Shown: one piece after another, positions 23,689-33,056 of the stretch
How the letters are laid out: each line of letters opens with the position of its first letter
How positions within the stretch are numbered: position 1 is the first letter of the stretch
Assembly (NCBI RefSeq): GCF_900078705.1
Contig: NZ_FKIF01000002.1
Coordinates: forward strand, 744,001-808,000
Source: Bordetella ansorpii
GTDB taxonomy: Bacteria; Pseudomonadota; Gammaproteobacteria; Burkholderiales; Burkholderiaceae_B
DNA length: 64,000 nt
Reading direction: 5' to 3'
Notes under the pieces: generated by a model
Database searches by the model: none
Seen by the model: only the letters and a program-made list of their open reading frames with translations
Told to the model about the DNA's origin: nothing
Position numbers and translations under genes: made by a program

Positions 23689-24723
23689 ATGAAGATCCGG
23701 AAAACGGCACAGGTCTTGCTGGGTGCGGCACTGGTGGCGGGCGTGTTCGGCGCGCAGGGCGCCGCGGGCGCAGCCACGCTGGACGTGGTCAAACAGCGCG
23801 GCGCCGTCACCTGCGGCGCCACCACCGGCTTTGCCGGGTTCTCGGCGCCCGACGACAAGGGCGCGTGGAAAGGCCTGGACGTGGACCTGTGCCGCGCGGT
23901 GGCCGCCGCGGTGTTCGGCGATGCCTCCAGAATCAAGATCGTGCCGCTGAACTCGCAACAGCGTTTCACCGCCCTGCAATCCGGCGAGATCGACGTGCTG
24001 ACGCGCAACACCACCGTGACGCAGCAGCGCGATACCGCCCTGGGCATCATCCACGCAGGCGTCAACTTCTACGATGGCCAGGGTTTCCTGGTGCCCAAGT
24101 CGCTGGGCGTGAAAAGCGCCAAGGAACTGAACGGCGCGTCGATCTGCCTGCAGACCGGCACGTCCAACGAGAACACGCTGGCCGACTGGGCGCGCGCCAA
24201 CAAGGTCTCGTACAAGCCCGTGGTGATCGAGACTTTCGACGCCGTGGTCGGCGCCTTCGCCTCGGGCCGCTGCGATGTGTTCAGCACGGACGCGTCCGGC
24301 CTGGCCTCCATCCGCATCTCGAAACTGCAGAAGCCCGACGACTACATCGTGCTGCCCGAGATCATCTCGAAAGAGCCGCTGGGTCCGTTCGTGCGCCAGG
24401 GCGACGACGCCTGGCTGAACGTGGTGCGCTGGTCGCTGTCGGCCATGATCGAGGCCGAGGAATACGGCGTCACCTCGGCCAACGTCGACGAACAGCTCAA
24501 GAGCGAGAACCCGAATGTGCGCCGCATCCTGGGCGTCACGCCGGGCGCCGGCAAGAACCTGGGCCTGGACGAGAAGTGGGCCTATAACATCGTCAAGCAG
24601 GTGGGCAACTATGGCGAGAGTTTCGAGCGCAACGTGGGGCAGGGCAGTTCGCTGAAGATTCCGCGCGGCCTGAACAAGCAGTGGACCGATGGCGGCCTGA
24701 TGTACGCCTTGCCGATCCGCTGA
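23689..24723 (+). CDS. amino acid ABC transporter substrate-binding protein (AapJ-like)
   Basis: Periplasmic binding protein of 344 residues with a signal peptide (LLGAALVAGVFGAQGAAGA). The SBP_bac_3 fold is shown by LDVVKQRGAVTCGATTGFAGF, GLDVDLCRAVAAAVFGD, LQSGEIDVLTRNTTVTQQRD and GSSLKIPRGLNKQWTDGGLMYA at the end, which is characteristic of the AapJ/BztA group of general L-amino acid receptors. The ribosome site AAGGAGAAGCAAC precedes the ATG. The usual AapQ, AapM and AapP partners are not beside it, so it must use a permease encoded elsewhere. It follows the aminotransferase by 136 bp on the same strand. Confidence 0.9.
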   Translation: MKIRKTAQVLLGAALVAGVFGAQGAAGAATLDVVKQRGAVTCGATTGFAGFSAPDDKGAWKGLDVDLCRAVAAAVFGDASRIKIVPLNSQQRFTALQSGEIDVLTRNTTVTQQRDTALGIIHAGVNFYDGQGFLVPKSLGVKSAKELNGASICLQTGTSNENTLADWARANKVSYKPVVIETFDAVVGAFASGRCDVFSTDASGLASIRISKLQKPDDYIVLPEIISKEPLGPFVRQGDDAWLNVVRWSLSAMIEAEEYGVTSANVDEQLKSENPNVRRILGVTPGAGKNLGLDEKWAYNIVKQVGNYGESFERNVGQGSSLKIPRGLNKQWTDGGLMYALPIR

Positions 24724-24750
24724 CTTGCCCGATGGGGCCGCGCGACGGCG

Positions 24751-25233
24751 CTAGCTGCTCGCGTGGCCCCGGTACAGCGTCGAGATCTTCTCGAACGCCG
24801 TCTGCAATTCCCGCGTGCCGCCCTGGAATACCAGGGGGCGGCCGCGGTGCGGGAACACCACCAGCCGTTTCGAGAACAGCAGGGGGACGAAGCGGGCGAA
24901 GTGGATGTCCTGCCAGGCGATGTCGCGCGGCCGGATCCAGCTTTGATGCAGGCCGGTCTCGTCGATGGTGGTGACGGATGTCTGCATGTACAGGGACACG
25001 AAGCCCAGGGCCAGGAAGCACAGCGTCACGAAGCCCGCCATGATCCAGTTGGCGTGCTCCTGGGGCATGCGGATGGCGGCGCTGATGGCCTGCACGCCAA
25101 CGACGGCCAGCACGGTCCAGGTCAGGATGCGGACCCAGTCGGGCCACGCCTGGCCGGACAGCGGAAGCGGGCCGATCTCGTTGAGCAGCGCTGCGTGTTC
25201 CAGGTGGCTGGGGGCGGATGACGCGTCGGTCAT
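24751..25233 (-). CDS. small membrane protein of unknown function, two transmembrane segments
   Basis: Hypothetical inner-membrane protein of 160 residues. The first about 30 residues are polar; then come two hydrophobic segments, ILTWTVLAVVGVQAISAAI and IMAGFVTLCFLALGFVSLYM. A C-terminal soluble part of about 80 residues follows (TTIDETGLHQSWIRPRDIAWQDIHFARFVP), which resembles a bacterial PH-like membrane-associated domain in its pattern of short beta strands. Downstream tail RELQTAFEKISTLY may be a helix. The start MTDASSAP was chosen since the upstream frame has no coding character. Convergent with the amino-acid binding protein gene. No function is proposed. Confidence 0.75.
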   Translation of the reverse strand: MTDASSAPSHLEHAALLNEIGPLPLSGQAWPDWVRILTWTVLAVVGVQAISAAIRMPQEHANWIMAGFVTLCFLALGFVSLYMQTSVTTIDETGLHQSWIRPRDIAWQDIHFARFVPLLFSKRLVVFPHRGRPLVFQGGTRELQTAFEKISTLYRGHASS

Positions 25234-25340
25234 GATGGGGCGCGGCTTCCTCGTCGCGTAAAACAGGCCGCAGAGCGGGGACCCCACCCATTCTACGAAA
25301 AACCGCGCCGCCCGGCTCGATTTGTTTCCGGCAGTGTCTA

Positions 25341-26249
25341 TCAGGCGGCGCGCTTGGCCGCCACGGCGTTGCCGGCCCGGCTGCCCCCCGCGCGCTGCAG
25401 GCAGGCCGAGATCCATTGGCCCGTGTCCACCACCGCGTCGAAGTCCACGCCCGTCTCGATGTCCAGGCCGCGCAGCATGTACAGCACGTCCTCGGTCGCC
25501 ACGTTGCCGGTGGCGCCCTTTGCGTAGGGACAGCCGCCCAGGCCCGAGGCCGAGGCGTGGAAGATGCCGATGCCGGCTTCCAGCGAGGCCAGGATGTTGG
25601 CCAGCGACTGGCCGTAGGTGTCATGGAAATGGCCCGACACGCGCGCGGGATCGATCACCTGCGTCACGGCGCTCATCACCTCGCGCACGCGCCGCGGCGT
25701 ACCGACGCCGATGGTGTCGGCCACGTCGACCTCGTCGCAGCCCAGCGCCATATAGCGGCGCACCACGTCGACCACGGCCTCGATGGGCACCTCGCCCTGG
25801 TAGGGGCAGCCCAGCGCGCAGCTGATGCTGCCGCGCAGGCGCACGCCGGCCGCTTTGGCGGCCTGCGCCACCGGTTCGAAGCGGGCGATCGATTCGGCGA
25901 TGGAACAGTTGATGTTCTTCTGCGAGAAGGCCTCGCTGGCGGCGCCGAAGATCACCACCTCGTCGGCGCGCGCCGCCAGGGCGCCCTCCAGGCCCTTCAT
26001 GTTGGGGGTCAGCACCGAATAGATCGTGCCCGGCCGGCGCGCGATGCCTGCCATGACTTCGGCGCCGTCCGCCATTTGCGGCACCCATTTGGGCGAGACG
26101 AAGGAGGCGGCCTCGATGTTGGCGAAGCCGGCGGCGGACAGGCGGTCGATCAGCTCGATCTTCACCTCGGTGGGCACGAAGGTCTTTTCGTTCTGCAGGC
26201 CGTCGCGGGGCGCGACTTCGACGATCTTGACGCGGGTGGGCAATGCCAT
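25341..26249 (-). CDS. hydroxymethylglutaryl-CoA lyase family enzyme
   Basis: TIM-barrel lyase of 302 residues that would split HMG-CoA into acetyl-CoA and acetoacetate, a step of leucine degradation. The N-terminal VKIVEVAPRDGLQNEKTFV contains the metal-binding Asp and catalytic Arg; GHFHDTYGQSLANILASL holds the metal-binding His pair; and ASGLGGCPYAKGATGNVATED carries the active-site Cys loop. Length matches bacterial HMG-CoA lyases (about 300). It lies alone, with no other leucine-degradation gene nearby, so a related aldolase-type substrate is possible. An ACAGGA ribosome site lies ahead of the chosen ATG. Confidence 0.88.
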   Translation of the reverse strand: MALPTRVKIVEVAPRDGLQNEKTFVPTEVKIELIDRLSAAGFANIEAASFVSPKWVPQMADGAEVMAGIARRPGTIYSVLTPNMKGLEGALAARADEVVIFGAASEAFSQKNINCSIAESIARFEPVAQAAKAAGVRLRGSISCALGCPYQGEVPIEAVVDVVRRYMALGCDEVDVADTIGVGTPRRVREVMSAVTQVIDPARVSGHFHDTYGQSLANILASLEAGIGIFHASASGLGGCPYAKGATGNVATEDVLYMLRGLDIETGVDFDAVVDTGQWISACLQRAGGSRAGNAVAAKRAA

Positions 26250-26351
26250 GGGGAGATCCTGTCTCGGGGATGAAAGGCCGGGTGTGGGCACCCGTTTTCC
26301 TCAATAGTAGTCCCGCGGGGCGGCGGCGTCGCGCAGCGTGGCCGGGCCCGG

Positions 26352-27530
26352 CTATTTCAGGCGCTGGAAGCGGCCGCCGTCGATGCGCGCCACGTGGCCC
26401 GCCAGTTCCAGTTCGAGCAGTTGCGCCTGCAAGGTGGAAGTGTCCAGGCCGGTGCGCGCCTGCAGCGTGTCGGGGTGCAGGGGATCGAAGCTCAGCGCAC
26501 GCAAAAGGGGAGGTTCGTCGTGGTCGCCGGCGGGGTCGTTGGCGGCCGGCTCCGCCGGGGGCGCCATGGCGGCCGATGCCGGTTGCCGCCGGCTCTTGCG
26601 GCCGCGCGGCGGGTCGGCTGGCGCGATGCCTGTCGAACCCAGCTCGTCGGTGATGTCCTGCGCCGTCTCGACCAGCTTGGCGCCCTGGCGGATCAGGGCA
26701 TGGCAACCGCGCGACAGCGGGGAATGAATCGAGCCGGGAATGGCGAAGACCTCGCGTCCGCCTTCGGCAGCCAGCCGGGCGGTGATCAGCGAGCCGCTCT
26801 GCTTTGCCGCCTCGACCACCAGCACGCCTCGCGCCAGGCCGGCCACCAGGCGGTTGCGTTGCGGAAAATGGTGCTTCAGCGCGGGCGTGCCCAGCGGCAG
26901 TTCGCTGACCAGCGCGCCATGGGCGGCGATGCGGTGCGCCAGGTCGCGGTGGCTGGCCGGGTAGACCCGGTCGATACCGGTGCCCATCACCGCCACCGTG
27001 CCCGCTCCAGCTTCGCCGGCCAGCAGGGCGCCCTCGTGCGCGGCCGCGTCGATGCCCTGCGCCAGGCCGCTGATCACGCACCAGCCGTGGCCGGCCAGGT
27101 GTCTGGCAAAGGCCCTGGCGTTGTCCTCGCCGCCGGGGGTGGCGCTGCGCGCGCCGACCACGGCCAGGCTGGGGCCCGTCAGCCGTGTCGGGTCGCCCGT
27201 CACGTACAGCAGCACGGGCGGATCGGCGATGTTGAGCAATTGCTGCGGATAGGCGGGATCGGACAGCGTCAGGATGTGGCGGCCGGGCTCGGCCACCCAT
27301 TGCAGGGTGCGTTCGATCTGCGCCAGGACTTCGTCAGACGGCGAACCCGCCAGCTGGATGGCCAGGTTCTGCGGCACGTGGCGCGCCAGCGTGGCGGCGC
27401 CGTGGTCGTAGATCTGCTCGGGCAGGCCCAGGGCCGCCAGCAGCGTATAGGCCGTGGCCGGCCCCACCCCGGGTTCCAGGGACAGGCGCAGCCAGGCGGA
27501 CAGTTCGGCGGGGGAGTGCGACAGGGGCAT
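26352..27530 (-). CDS. dprA: DNA-processing protein DprA
   Basis: Recombination mediator of natural transformation, 392 residues. It has an N-terminal SAM-like helical part, the Rossmann-type DprA core (about 95-290) with [73 protein letters not shown] and [11 protein letters not shown], and a C-terminal winged-helix domain after a Pro/Ala-rich linker. It binds single-stranded DNA and loads RecA. The start [16 protein letters not shown] was chosen because the 22 residues upstream are Pro/Cys-rich and atypical. It is divergent from def, a common arrangement. The ComF homologue at 55218 is a second competence-type gene in the window. Confidence 0.93.
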   Translation of the reverse strand: MPLSHSPAELSAWLRLSLEPGVGPATAYTLLAALGLPEQIYDHGAATLARHVPQNLAIQLAGSPSDEVLAQIERTLQWVAEPGRHILTLSDPAYPQQLLNIADPPVLLYVTGDPTRLTGPSLAVVGARSATPGGEDNARAFARHLAGHGWCVISGLAQGIDAAAHEGALLAGEAGAGTVAVMGTGIDRVYPASHRDLAHRIAAHGALVSELPLGTPALKHHFPQRNRLVAGLARGVLVVEAAKQSGSLITARLAAEGGREVFAIPGSIHSPLSRGCHALIRQGAKLVETAQDITDELGSTGIAPADPPRGRKSRRQPASAAMAPPAEPAANDPAGDHDEPPLLRALSFDPLHPDTLQARTGLDTSTLQAQLLELELAGHVARIDGGRFQRLK

Positions 27531-27670
27531 CGAAGGATTGGCGGGAAGGCACGGGCCGCAAGCCGCGGGCCGAGGGGAAGGCGGACAGTGTCGCATGCCC
27601 CACGCCGCGCCGAGGGCGCCGCGTGCTGGAAATGCCCACTGCGGGCTATGCGGTTTTTAGCGGAAAACTA

Positions 27671-27700
27671 TTAGAAATCAAGCCCCTCATCAACTATGAT
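27671..27700 (+). promoter_or_regulatory. putative sigma-70 promoter of def
   Basis: TTAGAA (27671-27676), an 18-nt spacer and TATGAT (27695-27700), in an AT-rich pocket 37 bp before the def ATG. The -10 is near consensus, the -35 is weak. Confidence 0.45.
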
Positions 27701-27736
27701 GTAACACCAAGGTTCCCGACAGACGTCTTTTTTTCC

Positions 27737-28249
27737 ATGGCACTGCTTCCCATCCTCCGTTTCCCCGATCCCCGCCTGCACAAGAAGGCCAAACCGGTCG
27801 CGGTGGTGGACGATCGCATCCGGAAGCTGGTCCGCGACATGGCCGACACCATGTACGAGGCGCCCGGCGTCGGGTTGGCGGCCACCCAGGTCGATGTGCA
27901 CGAACGCGTCATCGTCATCGACGTGTCCGAGGAGGGTAACCACCTGCGTGCGCTGATCAATCCGGAAATCGTCTGGAAAAGTCCCGAACTGCAAACCTAC
28001 GAAGAGGGTTGCCTGTCCGTGCCGGGGATCTACGACGAAGTCGAACGCGCCGCCCGCATTCGCTGCAAGGCATTGGACGAAAACGGCAATCCGTACGAAT
28101 TCGAGGCCGAGGGTTTGCTTGCGGTTTGCGTGCAGCACGAAATCGACCATCTCGACGGCAAGGTTTTCGTCGAATATCTCTCGCCGCTCAAGCAGAACCG
28201 GATCAAGACCAAAATGAAGAAGGCCGAGCGGGAGACGCAGAAGGCTTGA
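27737..28249 (+). CDS. def: peptide deformylase
   Basis: Removes the formyl group from the N-terminal methionine of new proteins, in the cytoplasm. 170 residues with all three family motifs: GVGLAATQ (motif 1), EEGCLSVPG (motif 2, metal-binding Cys) and QHEIDHLDG (motif 3, two metal-binding His and the catalytic Glu). The start [14 protein letters not shown] is the standard one; a longer frame upstream is not needed. An intrinsic terminator follows about 70 bp downstream. In many betaproteobacteria fmt is the next gene, but here fmt begins only at 33057. Confidence 0.95.
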   Translation: MALLPILRFPDPRLHKKAKPVAVVDDRIRKLVRDMADTMYEAPGVGLAATQVDVHERVIVIDVSEEGNHLRALINPEIVWKSPELQTYEEGCLSVPGIYDEVERAARIRCKALDENGNPYEFEAEGLLAVCVQHEIDHLDGKVFVEYLSPLKQNRIKTKMKKAERETQKA

Positions 28250-28319
28250 TTATTTTCAGCGGCGGGGTTCACGGCATTCCACAATGCCAGCTGTTGCAAA
28301 AATCTGACTCTCGACAGAA

Positions 28320-28346
28320 GGCGCCTGAAGACCAGGCGCCTTTTTT
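28320..28346 (+). terminator. rho-independent terminator of def
   Basis: Perfect 8-bp GC-rich stem GGCGCCTG / CAGGCGCC with a 5-nt loop, followed directly by six T. It is 70 bp after the def stop. Confidence 0.9.
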
Positions 28347-28454
28347 GTCCTATCTCCTCGCGTACGTGCTCCGGACCATGTCGATCCCGGAACGGTTTTT
28401 CGAATTTGAAATGAAATCCGAATCGCGCTATTCGTGATTTTCCATTTTCTGGAT

Positions 28455-28490
28455 GTCCATTACCCATTTGAGGTATGGACGGTTTTTCTT
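28455..28490 (+). terminator. hairpin followed by a T-rich run
   Basis: GTCCATTACC pairs with GGTATGGAC apart from one bulged base, with a 7-nt loop, followed by GGTTTTTCTTT. It may be a second terminator or an RNA element before the lipoprotein gene. The remainder of the 339-bp region between def and the lipoprotein shows no gene. Confidence 0.35.
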
Positions 28491-28588
28491 TCGTCCCGAT
28501 AGACTCGTTCGCCCTCAGTGATTGGCCGTCTGCCGGTTAATCGCGCTGATATGGCATATACCTCACGAAGGCATTTACGGAGCAATTC

Positions 28589-30577
28589 ATGGATTACAAG
28601 GTGGGCCGCCGGACGCTGCCGGCGCTGTTGAGCATTGCCATTCTGAGTTTGGTCGGTTGCGGCGGAGGTGGTGGTGACGATGACGATAAGTCCTCCGCCA
28701 ATCCGCCGGCATCAGGAACCTCGACCCCCGTGGCCGCCACGCGTCTGACCGGCACCGCCGCCACGGGCGCCGCGCTGGCAAACGTGTTCATCACGCTGAC
28801 CGATGCGAATCTGAAGACGCTGACCGCAAAGAGCGATGAAAACGGGGCGTTCGTGTTCGACATCACCGGCGCCAAGCCGCCGTTCGTGCTGGTCGCCGCC
28901 GATCCTTCGGGGCGCTCGGTACCCATGGTGTCGCTGCTGACCGAAGTGCCCACCGCGGTTGACCAGGCGCCTACGGCCGTCGTCAACCTGACTCCGCTGA
29001 CCACCGCCGTGGCCGCGCTGCTGACCCAGTCCGGTGACCCCTTGCAACTGGCCACGCACCCGGAGTTGGCCAACGTGTCGCCCGCCACGCTGCAGGGCGC
29101 CATTGCCGTGCTGAAGAACGTGTTGGCCGACATTCTGTCCGCCAACGGCGTGCCCGACTCGTTCGACCCGTTCACAACGACATTCGCCACAAATCACAGC
29201 GGGGTGGACGCGGTCATCGATTCGTTGTCTATCCAGCACACGCCCAATGGCCTGCGCATCGCCTCGATCGGCGATACCGCCAACGGCGTAGTGTTCAATC
29301 CGCAAGCGCTGGCCTCTGGCTCGCCCGGCCAGAAACTGGCTCCGCCGCCCGTGGCGGCCAACTATCTGGCCAGCGTGGCCGCCGCGCTGCAGCGCTGCTT
29401 GGCCGATGGCAGTATCGGCACCAACGAGGCGGCTTGCGTCACCGCGCTCTCGCCCGACTACCGCTTCAACGGCCTGAGCAACTTCGTCGATGCGCATATC
29501 GAGGCCGCCGGCGGTGTCACCGCGGTGGGCATGCCCAAGACGCTGACCTTGCTGGACGAAGGCAAGCGTGCGCTGGTACAGATTCCGTACACGCTGGCCA
29601 ATGGCAAGACCGGCACGTGGACAGAATTCGCCGTCAACACGCCCAATGGCGGCTGGCAGATCCACGGCAACCAGCAGGTCTACGAGGTGCGCCTGCGCAG
29701 CTTCATCACCCGGGGGCAATCGGTGTCCGCCGGCGCGCAGATTAACCTGGAGGCCGGCCTTCAACTCGCCATTCCCGCAGGGGGAAAGATCGGCGCGGAA
29801 ACCGTGACCTTCGCGTCCGTGTCCGGTCCCGGCATTTCCGGTAAGGCCTGGCTGGCCCCGCGCATCGCGGACGGGGCAAGCACGCTGGGGCTGACCATGG
29901 ACGCCTTGCAGGAATTGCCTGATCCTCCGTACCTGATTGGCTATGACACGAGCTTGTACCGCTGGTCCTGGATGCCATTCTTCGAAGATGGCGCATATAC
30001 CGCGCCGCGCATGCCCGGCATCTACAACCGGGCGACGCGTGTCTATGACGCGTCCACCATTCCCCCGTATTCGTCCTACACGGTGACGTTCTTCAACGAG
30101 GGCGGCGAACAGATCGGCCAGGACGAGGTCATCAATCCAGCCCTGCCCGTGACCGCCGATGTGGGCCGCACGCTGAACGTCTGGCGCGATCTCACCGACG
30201 AGACCAAGGCGTCCGTCCTGTCGCCGTCGGGTTCGCAGGCTGGAGAAACGCCAGCGCTGACGGTGTCCTGGACCGAGACGGTCATCAATGGCGTCAACGT
30301 GACGCCGCCACTGGCGACGACCCTGATCAAGTCGGTCAACCAGATGACGGGCCGCACCGTGCATGGCAACCTGCGCCGTGGCGATTCGCCTGCCGTCGCC
30401 AATGGCGTCTACAGCCTGACCATCACCGCCGGCATTCCCCAGAATGGCACCGCATCCATCTGCGATCCGGCGTGCAACTTCGTCCCTCTGGCACCGAGCG
30501 CTTCGCGTCTGGTCGAACTCGGCGGCCTGCTGAACGAGCTGGCGATCTACGACGACTATTCCGCCTATTCCTACTGA
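28589..30577 (+). CDS. large lipoprotein of unknown function
   Basis: Exported protein of 662 residues. The signal peptide (LPALLSIAILSLVGC) ends in a lipobox LVGC with the lipid-carrying Cys24, followed by an extended linker GGGGGDDDDKSSANPPASGT. Next is a carboxypeptidase-regulatory-like or Ig-like strand domain (TGTAATGAALANVFITLTDANLKT, residues about 53-120), then a long region without a recognised family. The low-charge, Thr/Ser/Pro-rich composition points to beta-rich secreted structure. Asp at +2 is absent (Gly), so transport to the outer membrane is likely. Two hairpins follow, one with a T-run. It lies between def and fmt together with a LuxR-type regulator. No function is proposed. 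Confidence 0.82.
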   Translation: MDYKVGRRTLPALLSIAILSLVGCGGGGGDDDDKSSANPPASGTSTPVAATRLTGTAATGAALANVFITLTDANLKTLTAKSDENGAFVFDITGAKPPFVLVAADPSGRSVPMVSLLTEVPTAVDQAPTAVVNLTPLTTAVAALLTQSGDPLQLATHPELANVSPATLQGAIAVLKNVLADILSANGVPDSFDPFTTTFATNHSGVDAVIDSLSIQHTPNGLRIASIGDTANGVVFNPQALASGSPGQKLAPPPVAANYLASVAAALQRCLADGSIGTNEAACVTALSPDYRFNGLSNFVDAHIEAAGGVTAVGMPKTLTLLDEGKRALVQIPYTLANGKTGTWTEFAVNTPNGGWQIHGNQQVYEVRLRSFITRGQSVSAGAQINLEAGLQLAIPAGGKIGAETVTFASVSGPGISGKAWLAPRIADGASTLGLTMDALQELPDPPYLIGYDTSLYRWSWMPFFEDGAYTAPRMPGIYNRATRVYDASTIPPYSSYTVTFFNEGGEQIGQDEVINPALPVTADVGRTLNVWRDLTDETKASVLSPSGSQAGETPALTVSWTETVINGVNVTPPLATTLIKSVNQMTGRTVHGNLRRGDSPAVANGVYSLTITAGIPQNGTASICDPACNFVPLAPSASRLVELGGLLNELAIYDDYSAYSY

Positions 30578-30581
30578 GCTC

Positions 30582-30623
30582 CTGAAGCGCGGAAGGTCCT
30601 TGCCGGACGTTTCCGCGCTTCAG
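30582..30623 (+). terminator. long stem-loop after the lipoprotein gene
   Basis: A perfect 13-bp stem CTGAAGCGCGGAA / TTCCGCGCTTCAG encloses a smaller stem GTCC/GGAC. No T-run follows. It lies 5 bp after the stop codon and may protect the mRNA end or aid termination. Confidence 0.5.
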
Positions 30624-30643
30624 TAATGTGTCTTGCCCAGATG

Positions 30644-30671
30644 GCGCACCCAGCAGGTGCGCTTTTTTTTT
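30644..30671 (+). terminator. rho-independent terminator
   Basis: Stem GCGCACC / GGTGCGC with a 5-nt loop followed by nine T. It closes the lipoprotein transcript and separates it from the LuxR-type gene. Confidence 0.88.
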
Positions 30672-30782
30672 CGCGGCATTGTTGCCTATTCGCCGCGACG
30701 GACGGCAGGCGTCGTAAAATTCCGCACGCATTTCGTATTGTGTTGTAACGTGTGCGAAATTATCGATCGTGGAGCCGGATTC

Positions 30783-31940
30783 ATGGATGTGTCGCATGCA
30801 TGCTATGACGCGCTCGTGCATGCGATATATGAGGCTGCATTGCGTCCCGCCGCATGGGGGAATTTCTTTGCCGAGCTGAGCCACGCCCTCAAGGTGCCCA
30901 CCGTTTATCTGCTGGCCCTGGACAAGCGCCACGGCGTGTTGTCCTACATCGACGGGCACAACCTTCCGCCGCCGGCCCAGTCGCAATATTTGCAGCAGAA
31001 CGTACGTGTCAATCCGCGCGTGGCCGCGCTGGCGGCCTATGCACCGGGCCATTGGTTGCATTCCCACTCGCTGTGCGGCGAGGCAGCCGTCGCCGGGGAT
31101 CACTTTTTCCTGGAATTGCTGATTCCCAATGGCCTGCGCCATGTATCGGGCTGCAAGTTGCTGGATGACGACGCCACCTGCGTTTTCTTCGCCGTAATGC
31201 GCGGCCTGGACCAGTCCCCGCTTAGCGAAACGGAGATGGACTTTCTTGGCCGCCTGACGCCGCATCTGCAACGCGCGGCGCGCTTGCAAAGCCATCGCTT
31301 CGTCGCGTCGACCAAGGCGCTGATCGGGCATGCCCTGGTCAACAAACTACGCCAGCCGGTGGCGTTGCTGGAGCCGGATGGCGCCGTGGTGTCGTTCAAC
31401 GAGGCGTGCCGGCGCCTGCTTGAAGCGACCGCTCTGCTGGCGTCGTTGGAGGGCATGATCCGGCTGCCCGAGCCCTTCCAGCACCAATTCACGGAGGGAT
31501 GCCTTGCCATGGCGGCGCGCCGCGGCGATATTGAGGGCGCCTCCATGGGCTACCGCTCGATGCAGATCGCCTCGCCGGGCTTTCCCGGGGCGGGCAGCGA
31601 TGTGCTGTATGCGTTCTACACCCTGCTGATGCCCGAGCAACCTGACGATGTCCACAGTATGCAGCCCCTGATCCTGGTGCTGTTCCACCATCCCGCCACG
31701 GCGGCGCCATTGGATGCGGAATTGCTGGCCCAGACCTTCGACCTGACGCCATCCGAGCTTCGCGTCAGCCGCATGCTGGCGGGCGGATGCACCGTGAAGG
31801 AAATCGCCGCGCGAGCCGGCGTGCAGCATGACACGGTACGCAAGCAATTGCAGTCCATCTATCGCAAGACGACCACCAGCCGGCAGGCCGACCTGATCCG
31901 GCTGATGCTGCAACTGTCGTCCACCGCGTTCATGGCCTGA
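30783..31940 (+). CDS. LuxR-type HTH transcriptional regulator
   Basis: Regulator of 385 residues. The C-terminal LuxR/GerE helix-turn-helix is clear: FDLTPSELRVSRMLAGG, then CTVKEIAARAGVQHDTVRKQ and LQSIYRKTTTSRQADLIRL. The N-terminal about 300 residues have no LuxI-autoinducer domain pattern and no receiver domain; a region around ALVNKLRQPVALLEPDGAVVSFN (about 180-202) looks PAS-like. The chosen ATG (30783) has GGAG at suitable distance; an upstream extension would run through the terminator and is unlikely. The gene stands alone between a lipoprotein and an outer-membrane protein gene, which may be its targets. The signal is unknown. Confidence 0.83.
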   Translation: MDVSHACYDALVHAIYEAALRPAAWGNFFAELSHALKVPTVYLLALDKRHGVLSYIDGHNLPPPAQSQYLQQNVRVNPRVAALAAYAPGHWLHSHSLCGEAAVAGDHFFLELLIPNGLRHVSGCKLLDDDATCVFFAVMRGLDQSPLSETEMDFLGRLTPHLQRAARLQSHRFVASTKALIGHALVNKLRQPVALLEPDGAVVSFNEACRRLLEATALLASLEGMIRLPEPFQHQFTEGCLAMAARRGDIEGASMGYRSMQIASPGFPGAGSDVLYAFYTLLMPEQPDDVHSMQPLILVLFHHPATAAPLDAELLAQTFDLTPSELRVSRMLAGGCTVKEIAARAGVQHDTVRKQLQSIYRKTTTSRQADLIRLMLQLSSTAFMA

Positions 31941-32216
31941 CGGGGGACTTGCGCGCGCAACCGAAGAATTTTGTATCAATGTTGCGTTTCGCCGACATTC
32001 TTGGTCAATCAGTCACGCAAAGCGCAAAATTTTTCGCAATACTTGTTCACAGATCCCGGAAGACCGTATTTATGGGTTTTTCGAGTGCCCCCGCGCCCCT
32101 GAATGCGCAAGAAGGCCGTCCCACGAACAGTCTTCACATCATGAGCCGCGATCGCGCTGGCCCCCGCTGCCCGGGCCATTTCACCTGATAGTGTCTCCCA
32201 CACTCACTCTCTCCTG

Positions 32217-32966
32217 ATGATGCGATACGTTCCGTCTTGCACCGCGGCCGTGCGTGGTATTCCTGCGCGACTGTCCCGCACCCGTTCCACTCGCGTTGCC
32301 GCATTGCCGGTGATGGCGCTGGCCGCCTCGTTGGCGTGCCATCCGGCCAGCGCGCAAGAGGGATACGGCAATGCCGGCTTCCTGGGCGCCGGCATCGGTT
32401 ATGCCCAAGGCATTTCGGAGTCGTTCACCGTGCGCGCCGATTTCAGCACCATGGGCACGATCAAGCACAGCGGCACCACCAACGACTACGACTACAACGG
32501 CAAGTTCCGCAGCAACCAGGCCATGGTTTATGCGGACTGGTTTCCCTTCGACGCGGGGTTTCGCCTGACGGCCGGTATCGGCTGGCGCGAAATGACGGGC
32601 TCCGCCGACGCGCGGCCCGACGAGAACGGGCGCATCCGCATCGGCGATACGCGCGTGCGTTACCGCGAGGGCGACCGTGCCCGCGCCAAGCTCGATTTCC
32701 CGCGGATCGCGCCCTACCTGGGGATCGGCTGGGGCCACAACGTCGTGCAGCGCAAGACGGGTTGGGGTTTCATCGCCGACGTCGGCGTGCTGTTCGGCAA
32801 GCCCACCGTCAACGTCGACGTGACGCCGCAGTTGTACACCCGCCTGGGCATCCGTTCGGGCGATGCCCAGCGCGAAATCGACAAGCAGCGCGACAAGATG
32901 CAGGACGACGCGGATTCGCTGCGCTTCTTCCCGCAGGCCTACGTGGGCGTGTCGTACACGTTCTGA
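32217..32966 (+). CDS. outer-membrane beta-barrel protein of unknown function
   Basis: Protein of about 249 residues with a signal peptide ending ALAASLACHPASA-QEG. The mature part alternates aromatic and polar residues as in small beta barrels (GYGNAGFLGAGIGYAQGISE, MVYADWFPFDAGFRLTAGIGWREM) and ends in a terminal Phe (VGVSYTF), the usual signal for outer-membrane insertion by Bam. The n-region of the signal peptide is unusually long (about 30 residues) and there is no clear ribosome site before the first ATG pair, so the true start could lie further in. No close family is recognised; OmpW-like or OmpA-like small barrels are the nearest in pattern. Confidence 0.75.
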   Translation: MMRYVPSCTAAVRGIPARLSRTRSTRVAALPVMALAASLACHPASAQEGYGNAGFLGAGIGYAQGISESFTVRADFSTMGTIKHSGTTNDYDYNGKFRSNQAMVYADWFPFDAGFRLTAGIGWREMTGSADARPDENGRIRIGDTRVRYREGDRARAKLDFPRIAPYLGIGWGHNVVQRKTGWGFIADVGVLFGKPTVNVDVTPQLYTRLGIRSGDAQREIDKQRDKMQDDADSLRFFPQAYVGVSYTF

Positions 32967-33056
32967 TCCCGGCGCAAGGCGGGATCGCGGTATAAATCGG
33001 GCTGGAAGCCATCGCGCCGCGCGCGGTGGCGCAGTCTCGATTCTCATACCCTGCCC

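Noticed and set aside
26249-26291. Longer start for the HMG-CoA lyase gene
   Set aside because: The extra 14 residues (MPTPGLSSPRQDLP) are not part of the family; the ATG at 26249 starts just before the conserved VKIVEVAPRDG.
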